Below, one piece after another: positions 1 to 8,388 of a stretch of 64,000 nucleotides of DNA. The position numbers and the translations under genes are program-made. Under the pieces are notes generated by a model, which made no database searches, was not told where the DNA came from, and was given only the letters and a program-made list of their open reading frames with translations. Positions within the stretch are counted from its first letter, which is position 1; each line of letters opens with the position of its first letter. The stretch is from Streptomyces xantholiticus (GTDB lineage: Bacteria > Actinomycetota > Actinomycetes > Streptomycetales > Streptomycetaceae), in NCBI RefSeq assembly GCF_014651015.1, contig NZ_BMWB01000006.1, forward strand, positions 124,001 to 188,000, in the 5' to 3' direction.

Positions 1-1780
1 TGCCGCCGGTGCGCGCGGCGACGGTGAACGAGCCGCTGCCGTCGTCGCGGACGTCGAACAGGTCGGGGTCGTAGTCGAGCCGTACGTCGGCGGGTTCGAT
101 CGGCGCGCTGCTGCCCTGGGCGTCATGGCCGAGGATGCCGAAGGTACCGACGGCGCCCGGGTCCGAGAGGGAGACCCGGCGGGTGGTCGGTTCGATGCGG
201 GCCAGGTCGTCGAGCACGGTGAGGCGGATGTCGCCGTGGGCGGCGGCCCGTTCGGCGCGGACGTCGGTGGTGCCGCTGCGCCGGGCGCGGAAGACGCCGT
301 CTTCGTCGACCCGGCCGACGGAGGGACGCAAGGACCGCCAGTGCGGCTCGCCCGCGGCGGGCCCGTAGGTCTCGTCGTAGCCGGCGGCGGTGAGCCTGCG
401 GGTCAGTCCGGGGAACACACGCTCCGGGTGGCCGCCGACGACCGGGTCGGCGGTGGGCGCGGACAGCGCCGGCACGGCGGTCTCCACCCAGTAGCCGTGC
501 AGTTGCCCGCTGCCGTCGGGGGCGGTCAGGGCAAGGCCATTGGGGACCTCGCGCTCGCTGCCGTCGGAGGGGCTGTTCTCCACTTGGAGCGCATCGCTGC
601 CGACGTCGCGGGCGACAAGGGTGGAGGAACCGCCGCCGTCGAGGTTGAGCGCGTTGTGCGCGCCGGCCTTCTTCATCATCAGACCGAGTTCGGTGAGGGT
701 GACACCGCCGCTGTCGGCCTGACGGCCGTCGACGGTGATGATCTGCATCGTGCGGCCGTCCTCGGAGAAGCCGACGGCGGTACGCGGTGCGGTGGTGTTG
801 TTGCCGGCGCCGTCGTGGTTCTGCGGTACGCCGTCGGCGACGAGGAGTTCACGGCCGCCGACGGCCGTGCGCGGCACGGGGCCGCTGTCGGTCCGGGGCC
901 GGTACTCGATCTTCACCGGCTCACCGGGCTTCAGCGCCGACAGGACGGCGGCCCCGGCCTCACGCCCCACGAGCACGGTGGTGTCGGCGGGCACGGCTCC
1001 GGTGCCCGGCCGGTCGGCGACGGTGACGACCTTGCCGTCGCGGACGACGGCCTCCGCGACGGGCGTGGCGGCGTCGACGGTGAGCGCACGGTCCGCCTCG
1101 CCCCAGGCGGAGGTGTACGCGCCGATGCCGCCGGCGGGCACGTTGGCGGCGTTGTAGGCGCCGAGCCGGTGCTCCCCGACGGGCACGCTCAACGTGCCGT
1201 CGAAGTACAGCTGCAGCACGCGGCCCGCGCCTTCGGGGCCGATGCCGACGGCACGGTGGGCCCCCGGGGCGGGTGAGTGGGTGATCCGGCCGTCCTTGAT
1301 GCCGGCCCCCTGTGGTGCACCGGTCTGGTTGATGTCGAAGAAGTCGGCGTTGACGGCGGCGACGGTACGACGGCCCTTGCCGGGATCGTGGCGGGCGGCA
1401 AGTTCGGAGACGGTGCCCCGGCCCGTGACCCTGCCGGACGACAGGTAGTCGGCCTGTATGCCGCTGCCACCGAGGTCGACGGAGAGCGCGTCGACACGCA
1501 GCCACTTGTCGGCCTCGAGCCGGTCGTACGAGGTGAGCTCGACGCCGGGTGCGACGGGCCGGGAGTTGCGGGCGGTCTCGATGCCGTCCTGGTCGGCGAC
1601 GGCGGCCTGGCTTCCGCCGGGGTCGCTGGCCGGCGGTGGCGCGACGGGCCGCAGTGTCCCGGCCGACTCCCGTGGCGGTGGTGGTGGGGGATCGGCGACC
1701 GCGGGAGCGGTGGCGCCCACCGCGAGTGCGGTCAGCGTCGCGGCCAGCACCACCATGTGTCCTGCTCTGCCAAGGCCCAC
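1..1780 (-). CDS. Secreted phosphodiester glycosidase (NAGPA-domain) family protein, 3' part outside window
   Basis: Open reading frame without stop, running off the left edge; about 593 codons are visible. I chose GTG at 1780 because an AGGAG lies 5 nt upstream. The first ~30 residues form a signal peptide (VVLAATLTALAVGATAPAVA, then a proline run), so the product is exported. The region around residues 330-390 carries the phosphodiester glycosidase core, with TVDGRQADSGGVTLTELG followed by NLDGGGSST, the hallmark of the NAGPA fold (N-acetylglucosamine-1-phosphodiester alpha-N-acetylglucosaminidase-like). The later part looks like beta-rich, Ig-like segments. Family knowledge: such enzymes cleave sugar-phosphate diesters in envelope polymers. 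Exact substrate unknown. The family call is firm; the C-terminal architecture is unseen. Confidence 0.85.
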   Translation of the reverse strand, partial: MGLGRAGHMVVLAATLTALAVGATAPAVADPPPPPPRESAGTLRPVAPPPASDPGGSQAAVADQDGIETARNSRPVAPGVELTSYDRLEADKWLRVDALSVDLGGSGIQADYLSSGRVTGRGTVSELAARHDPGKGRRTVAAVNADFFDINQTGAPQGAGIKDGRITHSPAPGAHRAVGIGPEGAGRVLQLYFDGTLSVPVGEHRLGAYNAANVPAGGIGAYTSAWGEADRALTVDAATPVAEAVVRDGKVVTVADRPGTGAVPADTTVLVGREAGAAVLSALKPGEPVKIEYRPRTDSGPVPRTAVGGRELLVADGVPQNHDGAGNNTTAPRTAVGFSEDGRTMQIITVDGRQADSGGVTLTELGLMMKKAGAHNALNLDGGGSSTLVARDVGSDALQVENSPSDGSEREVPNGLALTAPDGSGQLHGYWVETAVPALSAPTADPVVGGHPERVFPGLTRRLTAAGYDETYGPAAGEPHWRSLRPSVGRVDEDGVFRARRSGTTDVRAERAAAHGDIRLTVLDDLARIEPTTRRVSLSDPGAVGTFGILGHDAQGSSAPIEPADVRLDYDPDLFDVRDDGSGSFTVAARTGG

Positions 1781-2210
1781 AACATCTCCTGGAGTTGGCT
1801 GGTTGAGCACGCAGTAAGCGCTGTCGGCGGACAGCATCGCCGGGCCCGGAGAATCGCGCCAGAGTGTGGGAGTGACGGACGGGAGAACACATGTGGCGCC
1901 TGGCGTTCGCGTGACACCGGCGTCCTGATGGAGCGTCAACCATCGCCCGGAGCAGGGCTTCCCCTGTTCGGCGCACCAGCCTCTGCCACCGACGGCGGTG
2001 AGCCCTTTGGCCAGTCGATGCGGGTTTACGGACGTCGAGGTGCTCGACAGCACTTTGCGGACGCGAGGGGGCATGCGGGCCGTCTGCGTGGACTTCGGGA
2101 CGAGAGGGTCGACTTCGACGGCGAGGTCACACGTGCCCGTCGACGGGACCACAGGATGGTGTGCCGGTACATCAGCGGGCCGCCGCCTGCACCTGACGTC
2201 GTACGACGAA
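1781..2210. other. Intergenic region without a recognisable gene
   Basis: About 430 bases between the glycosidase start and the LAXTG-gene terminator. Open frames here are short, rich in Arg/Gly/Ser and show no family motif or convincing ribosome binding site, so I see no gene. It must hold the promoter of the glycosidase gene, but no clear -10/-35 pair stood out. Confidence 0.5.
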
Positions 2211-2242
2211 GGGGCGGACGGGCCGAGTGGCCCGCCCGCCCC
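2211..2242 (-). terminator. Hairpin terminator after LAXTG protein gene
   Basis: Inverted repeat of 14 bp with one mismatch (GGGGCGGACGGGCC at 2211-2224 against 2229-2242) and a GAGT loop. It starts 8 bases beyond the stop codon of the minus-strand gene ending at 2250. No U-tract, as usual for GC-rich actinobacterial terminators. Confidence 0.7.
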
Positions 2243-2249
2243 CGCCGGG

Positions 2250-2864
2250 TCAGTGCTGGGCGCTGCGGCGCTTGCGCGCGGCCCACATGATGCCGCCGCC
2301 GGCCAGGATCACCACGGCGGCCGCCCCGGCGATCAGCGGGGTGGCGCTGGAGCCGCCGGTCTCGGCCAGGCCGCCGCCGGGCGCGCCGGTGCTCGGCTCG
2401 GCCGAGGGCGTCGCGGGGGCGCCGGTGCTCGGCGTGGGGCTGGGGGCGGGCGAGGACACGCTCGGCGTAGGCGAGGGGGGCGTCGTCGACGGGCTCGGGG
2501 TGTCGTCGTCGCAGACCGGCGCGGTCCGGGTCTCGTCGCGCGAGAACTGGTCGCCGTCGCCGGCCTTGACGATCAGGCGGACGGTGACCTCCTTGTCGTG
2601 CGCGGGGAGTCCGAGTTGGTCGTGGAACTCCTTCTTGAAGGTCTTCGTCGGCAGCAGGTCCTTGCCGTCCACCGTGATCGTCACGGTGTTGTCCTGCGTG
2701 GGGCTGTATGCGGTCAGGTCGACACTGACCTGGTCACAGGTCACCGACCACACCGGCGTGTGCGCGAGGGCCGGTGCGGCCGAAAGGCCGACGCCGAACG
2801 CGCCGGCCGACGCGACGGCTATGAGCGCTCCGGTACGCCGCCACGTTCTTCTGATCTCGGTCAC
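2250..2864 (-). CDS. LAXTG sortase-anchored cell wall protein
   Basis: 204 residues. Start GTG at 2864 is picked over an in-frame GTG at 2876 because GGAGG sits 5 nt before it. Layout seen: basic N-terminus and hydrophobic signal peptide ending near AAPALA (about residue 35); a ~90-residue beta-rich exported domain with two cysteines (VTCDQ and PVCDD) that could form a disulfide; a Pro/Ser/Thr-rich wall-spanning spacer of about 50 residues; then LAETG, a hydrophobic segment and a RKRR tail. LAXTG is the motif used by Streptomyces class E sortases, so the protein should be covalently attached to peptidoglycan. The globular domain is not one I can assign a function to. Followed by a terminator, so probably monocistronic. 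Confidence 0.88.
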   Translation of the reverse strand: MTEIRRTWRRTGALIAVASAGAFGVGLSAAPALAHTPVWSVTCDQVSVDLTAYSPTQDNTVTITVDGKDLLPTKTFKKEFHDQLGLPAHDKEVTVRLIVKAGDGDQFSRDETRTAPVCDDDTPSPSTTPPSPTPSVSSPAPSPTPSTGAPATPSAEPSTGAPGGGLAETGGSSATPLIAGAAAVVILAGGGIMWAARKRRSAQH

Positions 2865-2980
2865 TGATTCCTCCACAATTACCGCGGTCTTCGGTCCGGC
2901 GGTGCGCGCACAGTACCGCCAGGGCCGCGCGGCTTCGCAATCGACAGACCCCCTTTACGCATTGGGCGGCTGAAAAAGCG

Positions 2981-3493
2981 TCAGTCCAGGCCGCGGCGGG
3001 TGGCACGGGTCCAGGCGGGCAGAACGAACCAGCACACCACGAACCACACCACCATGGCGACGACGAGCCACAGCGCGATGGTGTCGTCGAGGACGACGCG
3101 CAGGATCAGCAGCAGCGCGAACGCCATGGTGCACAGCAGCAGCACCAGTCCCAGCATGGTGAGGCGGGAGGCCCAGGAGACCGTCTCCGGCTTGAGCCGC
3201 CGACCGGTGAGCATGCGGTGGAACGCGACCGGGCCGACGAGCACCCCGGTTGTGGCGGCGCCGAGTATCACGGTCACGGAGTAGATCGTCTGGTCCGTCC
3301 GGGACAGTTCTTCGAAGCGTGGCTGAAACGCGACGGTCAACAGGAATCCGAAGAGGATCTGCACCCCGGTCTGCGCCACCCGCAATTCCTGGACCAGGTC
3401 GGCCCACTTCCGGTCGGCCCTTTCCTCCTCGGTCTCGTCGCGTCCGGGTCCGCCGTTTCCCTTTCCGTCGCCATTTCCCCTGTTCCGGTCCAT
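2981..3493 (-). CDS. DUF6328 family membrane protein
   Basis: 170 residues from ATG at 3493; in-frame starts further upstream give a longer N-terminus that does not look coding. The first ~40 residues are charged and Gly/Asn-rich. Four hydrophobic segments follow (around FGFLLTVAF, ILGAATTGVLVGPVAF, LGLVLLLCTMAFALLLILR, and IALWLVVAMVVWFVVCWFVLP), indicating an integral membrane protein. The arrangement with a conserved RVAQTGVQILFGFLL stretch matches DUF6328 proteins of actinobacteria, whose function is unknown. It diverges from the small hydrophobic protein starting at 3571. Confidence 0.75.
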   Translation of the reverse strand: MDRNRGNGDGKGNGGPGRDETEEERADRKWADLVQELRVAQTGVQILFGFLLTVAFQPRFEELSRTDQTIYSVTVILGAATTGVLVGPVAFHRMLTGRRLKPETVSWASRLTMLGLVLLLCTMAFALLLILRVVLDDTIALWLVVAMVVWFVVCWFVLPAWTRATRRGLD

Positions 3494-3522
3494 CACACTC
3501 AGACTCCATTCCCATCGGGCGT

Positions 3523-3547
3523 GTGTGCGGCAGGAAAATACGGGCAC
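3523..3547 (+). promoter_or_regulatory. Possible SigB-type promoter of small hydrophobic protein
   Basis: GTGT at 3523-3526, 15-nt spacer, GGGCAC at 3542-3547. Fits the SigB-type GNNT-N14-16-GGG pattern except C for T in the -10 box. Predicted start about 3555, giving a ~16-nt leader that contains GGAGG. Confidence 0.35.
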
Positions 3548-3570
3548 CCGCCGGTACGGAGGTGCAGACA

Positions 3571-3741
3571 ATGGTTCCTATCCTGCTCGTTCTCCTTCTC
3601 GCGGTCCTTCTTTTCGGAGTCGGTTTCGCGGTGAAGGCCCTTTGGTGGATAGCCCTCGCCGTTCTGGTGATCTGGCTGCTGGGCTTCGTCATGCGCGGCA
3701 CGACGGCAGGCGGCGGGCGCTCCCGCTGGTACAGGTGGTAG
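3571..3741 (+). CDS. Small hydrophobic protein
   Basis: 56 residues, ATG at 3571 preceded by ACGGAGG with 7-8 nt spacing. Two adjacent hydrophobic helices (PILLVLLLAVLLFGVGFAV and LWWIALAVLVIWLLGFVM) are followed by a short basic Gly/Arg/Trp tail. Such tiny two-helix membrane proteins are common in Streptomyces and are often annotated only as hydrophobic protein; no function is known to me. A SigB-like promoter match lies just upstream, so stress induction is possible. Confidence 0.75.
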   Translation: MVPILLVLLLAVLLFGVGFAVKALWWIALAVLVIWLLGFVMRGTTAGGGRSRWYRW

Positions 3742-3762
3742 ACGAGTGACGAGAGGCCGCTC

Positions 3763-4683
3763 CTATCGCAGGGCGGCAAGCCGGCGGCCGGCCGGGCCCA
3801 GTGCCCGCCGGCCGCCGAGCGCGTCGCCCCACGGCCGGGTACCGGCCTGGTCGAGGGCGTCGGCCACGGTCCAGCGCCGCGGTCCCACGTCCGGGTCCAT
3901 CAGCTGGTCCCAGCTGATGGGGGTGGCCACCGGCGCCCCGGGCCTGGCGCGCACCGAGTAGGGGGCCACCGCCGTCTGCGCGTACCCGTTGCGCTGCACG
4001 TCCACGTAGAGGCGGTCGCCGCGGGCCTGTTTGCGCACCGCGGTGGTCAGCCGGTCCGGGTCCCGCGCCGCAAGGGTGTCCGCGACCTCCTGGGCGAAGG
4101 AACGCGTTCCGTCGAAGTCCCTGTCGCCCGCAAGCGGGACGATCACATGGAGTCCGCGGGAACCGGTGGTCATCAGTACTGGTGTGAGCCGCAGGTCGTC
4201 GAGGAGTTCGCCGAGCTGCCGCGCGGCCCGGCGTACCGTCTCGAAATCCTCCGCCGAGTCTCCCGGGGGGTCGAGGTCGAACACCAGCCGGTCGGGCCGC
4301 TCCAGGCGGCCGGTGCGTGACTGCCAGCGGTGGAAGGTGATGCACGCCTGGTCGACGAGGTGCATCAGGGTGGCGGTGTTGTCGCACACCGTGTGGCACA
4401 CGGTGCCGTCGGCCTTGTCGACCTCGACCCTGTGCACCCAGTCCGGGTAGGTGTCCGGGGTGTTCTTCTGCATGAAGCGGGGGCCGTCGATGCCGTCGGG
4501 GTGCCGCTCGAGCATCAGCGGCCGGCCGCGCAGATGGGGCAGCATGTGGGGCGCGATCGCCCGGTAGTAGTCGGCCAGGTCCGCCTTGGTGATCCCGTCG
4601 TCGGGGAAGAGCACCTTGCCCGGCCGCTGGATACGGACGGTCCGCCCGCCCGCCCGTACGCTGTGCGTCCGCCGATCGTTCAC
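3763..4683 (-). CDS. LigD-type non-homologous end-joining polymerase/primase
   Basis: 306 residues from GTG at 4683, which overlaps the TGA of the transketolase gene (GTGA), implying translational coupling. The sequence is the stand-alone polymerase domain of LigD: N-terminal VFPDDGITKADLADYY, then PLMLERHPDGIDGPRFMQKN, FHRW, and the catalytic FDLDPPG (two metal-binding aspartates), then GLHVIVPL and the C-terminal PYSVRARPGAPVATPISWDQL. Family role: extends and fills DNA ends, preferring ribonucleotides, during Ku-dependent repair. Neither ku nor an ATP-dependent ligase is in this window; Streptomyces usually carry several dispersed copies. Length is normal for the single-domain form. An upstream in-frame extension is non-coding shadow of the transketolase gene. 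Confidence 0.92.
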   Translation of the reverse strand: MNDRRTHSVRAGGRTVRIQRPGKVLFPDDGITKADLADYYRAIAPHMLPHLRGRPLMLERHPDGIDGPRFMQKNTPDTYPDWVHRVEVDKADGTVCHTVCDNTATLMHLVDQACITFHRWQSRTGRLERPDRLVFDLDPPGDSAEDFETVRRAARQLGELLDDLRLTPVLMTTGSRGLHVIVPLAGDRDFDGTRSFAQEVADTLAARDPDRLTTAVRKQARGDRLYVDVQRNGYAQTAVAPYSVRARPGAPVATPISWDQLMDPDVGPRRWTVADALDQAGTRPWGDALGGRRALGPAGRRLAALR

Positions 4684-6527
4684 GGGTGCACCATGGCTTC
4701 GGCGACGAGCAGACGCACGGCGGCCGCGATCGATTCGGCGTCGATGCCCGACGTGTGCAGCTGCTCCTTCGGCTCGGCGGAGGCGGGGATGTTGCGCACC
4801 CCGAGCCGCACCAGCCGGGGCATGGGGCGGCCGTCGGAGAACGCCTCGGCCACCGCGTCGCCGAGGCCGCCCTCGGTGCGGTGGTCCTCCACGGTCAGCA
4901 GACAGCCGGTGTCGTCGGCCGCATGCTGCAGGGTGCCCGCGTCGACCGGCTTGACCGAGTAGAGGTCGACGACGCGCACCGGGATGCCTTCGCGTTCCAA
5001 CAGGACGGCGGCGGCCAGCGATTCGTGGACGGTCACGCCGGCCGCCACGACGCACACGCGGTCGCGGTGGGAGGAGCGCAGCACCTTGGAGCCGCCGACC
5101 GGGAAGTCCTCGTCGGCGCCGTAGAGCACCGGCATGTCGGCGCGGCTCGTACGCAGATAGCTGATGCCCCGCAGGTCGGCCATGGCGGCTACGAGCCGGG
5201 CCGTCTGGTTGGCGTCGCACGGGTACAGGACGGTGCTGCCGGGCACGGAGCGGAACATCGCCAGGTCCTCGAGGCCCATCTGGGAGGGCCCGTCCTGTCC
5301 GATGGCGACGCCGGCGTGGGAGCCGACGAGGTTCACGGAGGCACGGCTGACCGCCGCCATCCGTACGAAGTCGTGCGCACGGGTGAGGAACGCGGCGAAC
5401 GACGAGGCGAAGGGCACATAGCCCCGTGCGTACATGCCCACGGCCGCGGCCACCATCTGCTGTTCGGCGATGTAGCACTGGAAATTGCGGCCCGGGTGCT
5501 CCTTGGCGAAGTACTCGGTACGGGTCGAGTCGCCCACCTCTGCGTCGAGCGCCACGACGTCCGTGCGTGCGGCACCGAGGGCGGCGAGGGCCTCGCCGTA
5601 CGCGGTGCGGGTGGCGACCTCGTCGTCGGTCCCGTACACGGGCAGGGTCAGTCCGCCGCTGCGGCGGGCGTGCAGCACGCGGGCCGCGGGCGGCGGCTGG
5701 ACCTCGATGCGGGCGGTGCGCACGCCGCCGAGCTCCCTGATCGCGTCCTCGGCGTCGGACAGCGGCTTGCCGTGTTTGCCCTCCTGGTCCTGCACGGCGG
5801 TCACACCGCGCCCCTTCTCTGTGCGGGCGACGACCGCGGTGGGGCGGCCGACGGTGGCGGCGGCCTCGGAGAGGGCGTCGTCGACGGCCCTGACGTCGTG
5901 TCCGTCGATCTCGACAGTGTGCCAGCCGTGCGCCCGCAGCCGGCGGGCGTAGGCGTCCAGGTCCCAGCCGAAGCGGGTGGGCCCGCGCTGGCCGAGCCGG
6001 TTCACGTCGAGCAGCAGCGTCAGGTTGTCCAGCCGTTCGTACGACGCGTGCTCGACGGCCTCCCAGACGGAGCCCTCCGCCATCTCGCTGTCGCCGGACA
6101 GCACCCACACGCGGTAGGGAATCTGGTCCAGCCGCTTGCCGGCGAGCGCCATGCCGACGCCGACGGGCAGTCCCTGTCCGAGCGATCCGGTGGCGACGTC
6201 GACCCAGGGAAGCCGCGGCGTGGGGTGTCCTTCGAGGCGGCTGCCCATCTTGCGGAAGGTGAGCAGTTCCTCCTCGTCGATGGCTCCGGCCGCCAGGTAC
6301 ATCGCGTACAGCAGGGGTGAGGCATGGCCCTTGGAGAGCACGAACCGGTCGTTGCCCGGGTGCTCGGGGCGGGCGAAGTCGTAACGCAGATGGCGGGCCA
6401 GCAGCACGGCGCCGAGTTCTGCCGCGGACATGGAGGACGTGGGGTGGCCGGAGCTTGCCGAGTCCGCGGCGCGCACCGCGTCGACGCGCAACTGCTGGGC
6501 CAGCTCTGCGAGTTGTTCGTCCTGCAT
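4680..6527 (-). CDS. Transketolase
   Basis: 615 residues; ATG at 6527 with AAGGAGAG 6 nt upstream. Domains in order: N-terminal thiamine diphosphate domain (SSGHPTSSMSAAELGAVLL, HPGNDRFVLSKGHASP, VLSGDSEMAEGSVWEA, LLLDVNRLGQ); middle pyrimidine domain (AEQQMVAAAVGMYARGYVPFASSFAAFLTRAHDF, AGVAIGQDGPSQMGLEDLAMFRS); and C-terminal domain (VTVHESLAAAVLL, TVEDHRTEGGLGDAVAEA). Catalyses two-carbon transfer between sugar phosphates. Shorter than the ~690-residue housekeeping transketolase and of the archaeal-like split type fused in one chain, so probably a paralogue rather than the main pentose-phosphate enzyme. Sits 1 nt after the oxidoreductase stop and overlaps the NHEJ polymerase gene, so the three are one operon. 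Confidence 0.9.
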   Translation of the reverse strand: MQDEQLAELAQQLRVDAVRAADSASSGHPTSSMSAAELGAVLLARHLRYDFARPEHPGNDRFVLSKGHASPLLYAMYLAAGAIDEEELLTFRKMGSRLEGHPTPRLPWVDVATGSLGQGLPVGVGMALAGKRLDQIPYRVWVLSGDSEMAEGSVWEAVEHASYERLDNLTLLLDVNRLGQRGPTRFGWDLDAYARRLRAHGWHTVEIDGHDVRAVDDALSEAAATVGRPTAVVARTEKGRGVTAVQDQEGKHGKPLSDAEDAIRELGGVRTARIEVQPPPAARVLHARRSGGLTLPVYGTDDEVATRTAYGEALAALGAARTDVVALDAEVGDSTRTEYFAKEHPGRNFQCYIAEQQMVAAAVGMYARGYVPFASSFAAFLTRAHDFVRMAAVSRASVNLVGSHAGVAIGQDGPSQMGLEDLAMFRSVPGSTVLYPCDANQTARLVAAMADLRGISYLRTSRADMPVLYGADEDFPVGGSKVLRSSHRDRVCVVAAGVTVHESLAAAVLLEREGIPVRVVDLYSVKPVDAGTLQHAADDTGCLLTVEDHRTEGGLGDAVAEAFSDGRPMPRLVRLGVRNIPASAEPKEQLHTSGIDAESIAAAVRLLVAEAMVHP

Positions 6528-6528
6528 C

Positions 6529-7854
6529 TCAACTCTCCTTGGAGGGGACGCCCGGGACCCGCGCCAGTTCGGGCGAGGCGGTGTCCAGCGGGACCGATCC
6601 CGAACGCACCAGCCCCAGTTGGACCGCCTGCCGCGGCAGCACGGCGTCCAGTACCCAGTCGGCGGCGACGCGCACCCGGTTGCCGGGCATCGCCGCGAGG
6701 TGGTAGCCGCGGGTGACGGCGCCCGCGAGCGGTCCGGACAGCGCCACGCCGAAGGGATTCGCCGCGGCCTTGACGCCGCCGAGGTCGACGGCAAACCCGA
6801 GGTCGTGGTGGACGTAGGCCTGCGCAACACCGCGGCCGAGCGAGGCGGCGACGTTGTGTCCCGCGGTCCTGCCCTGGCGAGAGGCGTGCTGGGCCGTCAT
6901 CGGTGTGTACTCCCCCGGGCGGGTGACGTCGGGCACCGCGGCTGCGTCGCCACAGGCGAAGACCTCGGGGTGGCCGGGCACGGTGAGCCTGGAGTCGACG
7001 ACCAGACGTCCGCGTTCGACAGGCAGCCCCACCTCGGAGACGAACGGGTCGGGTCGCACGCCCACGCACCAGACCAGGGTGCGGGTGGGGATGTCGTCCC
7101 CGTCGTCCAGCAGCACCCCGGTCGCGGTGGCCTCCTTGACGGAGGTGTTGGCGCGGACCTCGACGCCCCGTTCGCGCAGTACCCGGTCGGCGGTGTCGGA
7201 GAGCCTGCGGTCCAGCTCGGGCAGCACCCGGGCCGCGATGTCCACCAGGATCCAGCGCGGCCGCACTCCGATGTGCCCCACGCGTTGCCGGTCGGCCAGC
7301 GCCCGCGTGAACAGCGCGCCCTGGGCGGCCACTTCGGTGCCGGTGTAGCCGGCGCCGACGACGACGAAGGTGCGGCGGGCGGTACGTTCCTCCGCGCTGT
7401 CGGCCGAGGCGGAGAGCTCCATCTGGCGGGTCAGGTGGTCCCTCAGGTAGAGGGCCTCCGGCAGCCCGCGGAAGCCGTGCGCATGCTCGGTGATACCGGG
7501 CACCGGCAGCAGCTTGTTCACGCTGCCGACCGCCAGGACGAGCCGGTCGTACTCGAGCCGGCCCGCATCGCCCTCGGGTCCCTCGTAGTGCACCTGCCGC
7601 CCGGCGAGGTCGACCTGGGTGGCCTGGCCGAGCACCAGGCGGACGCGGGGCAGGGCGCCGGGGAGAGAGACCGTCACCCGGCGTGGTTCGAGGATTCCGG
7701 CCGCCACCTGCGGAAGCAGCGGCAGGTAGAGGAAGTAGTCGGTCGGGTTGAGCAGGACGACCTCCGCCTTGTCCCGCAGGTTACGGCTGAGGGTGCGGGC
7801 TGCCTGGAAACCGGCGAACCCGGCTCCGACGACCACGACTCGGGAACGGCTCAC
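6529..7854 (-). CDS. NAD(P)/FAD-dependent oxidoreductase, NDH-2-like
   Basis: 441 residues from GTG at 7854 (GGAG about 8 nt upstream); a longer in-frame start exists but its 27 extra residues do not match the family. FAD-binding GxGxxG near the N-terminus (VVVVGAGFAGFQAA), a second dinucleotide motif for NAD(P)H (FVVVGAGYTGTEVAAQ, ~residue 168), and the FAD-contacting VFACGDAAAVPD. This is the layout of type II NADH:quinone dehydrogenases, which move electrons from NADH to quinone without proton pumping, on the cytoplasmic membrane face. There is no strong C-terminal membrane helix, so quinone use is inferred. First gene of an operon with transketolase and the LigD-type polymerase. Confidence 0.85.
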   Translation of the reverse strand: MSRSRVVVVGAGFAGFQAARTLSRNLRDKAEVVLLNPTDYFLYLPLLPQVAAGILEPRRVTVSLPGALPRVRLVLGQATQVDLAGRQVHYEGPEGDAGRLEYDRLVLAVGSVNKLLPVPGITEHAHGFRGLPEALYLRDHLTRQMELSASADSAEERTARRTFVVVGAGYTGTEVAAQGALFTRALADRQRVGHIGVRPRWILVDIAARVLPELDRRLSDTADRVLRERGVEVRANTSVKEATATGVLLDDGDDIPTRTLVWCVGVRPDPFVSEVGLPVERGRLVVDSRLTVPGHPEVFACGDAAAVPDVTRPGEYTPMTAQHASRQGRTAGHNVAASLGRGVAQAYVHHDLGFAVDLGGVKAAANPFGVALSGPLAGAVTRGYHLAAMPGNRVRVAADWVLDAVLPRQAVQLGLVRSGSVPLDTASPELARVPGVPSKES

Positions 7855-7959
7855 GATGGGCTCCGTCCGCGAACGGGGATGGATACGAATGTGCACGTCG
7901 AGCGGGTCCCGGGTGCCCGTGGCCCCGGTCGTCAAACCCTGGGCCGGGCGCCCGGCCCG

Positions 7960-8184
7960 TCACTCGTACGTGCGGCGGTTCGGGTCCTCGACGACCGGCG
8001 TGGACGGCGGCACGACCACGCGCCTGCGCCGGGCGATGCTGGTGAAGGTGGCGACGCCGATGATGCCGACGGCCATGAGGATCAGGCCCACCACGTCGAG
8101 GTTGGCGCCCTGCACCTCCCAGTCGGTCGCGAACGTGAGGATCGCTCCTACGGCGATCAGGATGATGCATCCGCCAAGACCCAT
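7960..8184 (-). CDS. DUF6458 family small membrane protein
   Basis: 74 residues from ATG at 8184 (AGGTGA 5 nt upstream); the GTG at 8193 lacks a site and would add RI to the N-terminus. Two hydrophobic helices (IILIAVGAILTFAT and VVGLILMAVGIIGVATF) separated by a short WEVQGANLD loop, then a basic RRRR stretch and a cytosolic tail. This is the DUF6458 pattern, widespread in actinobacteria with unknown role. A SigB-type promoter match precedes it, and many such small membrane proteins in Streptomyces are stress-induced. Confidence 0.8.
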   Translation of the reverse strand: MGLGGCIILIAVGAILTFATDWEVQGANLDVVGLILMAVGIIGVATFTSIARRRRVVVPPSTPVVEDPNRRTYE

Positions 8185-8225
8185 GATTCTCACCTGTTTC
8201 TGTAGGTCGGAGGGTCCGCTTGCGG

Positions 8226-8250
8226 GTACCCGCCCGAGGTAGCGCCATGC
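8226..8250 (-). promoter_or_regulatory. SigB-type promoter candidate for DUF6458 gene
   Basis: Read on the minus strand: GCAT (8250-8247), 15-nt spacer, GGGTAC (8231-8226). The -10 box is part of the palindrome GGGTACCC. Predicted transcription start near 8216, leaving a ~30-nt leader. Confidence 0.45.
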
Positions 8251-8354
8251 ATGAAGGGCCCCGGGCTGCGGCCCCGGCTGCGGCCCGGATAGGGCACGCC
8301 GGGCAATGGATCAAGAGCCCACCGGAGAGGGCAAGGTCACAGCCGTCGGCCCTG

Positions 8355-8382
8355 CTGTGACTCAGGGTGGTTGCCCTAACAT
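8355..8382 (+). promoter_or_regulatory. Possible housekeeping promoter of the mut operon, leaderless
   Basis: TAACAT at 8377-8382 fits a -10 box and lies exactly 7 nt before the mutA ATG, so the transcript would begin at the start codon. A weak -35 (TGTGAC, 15-nt spacing) precedes it. No good ribosome binding site exists in front of mutA, which agrees with a leaderless mRNA. Confidence 0.4.
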
Positions 8383-8388
8383 CCAGGC

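Noticed and set aside
125..1276. 383-codon plus-strand frame at the left edge
   Set aside because: Gly/Ala/Val-rich antisense shadow of the phosphodiester glycosidase gene, which has a signal peptide and NLDGGGSST.
4684..6108. Long N-terminal extension of the LigD-type polymerase frame
   Set aside because: It overlaps the transketolase gene in another frame and is Arg-rich; the GTGA coupling marks the real start at 4683.
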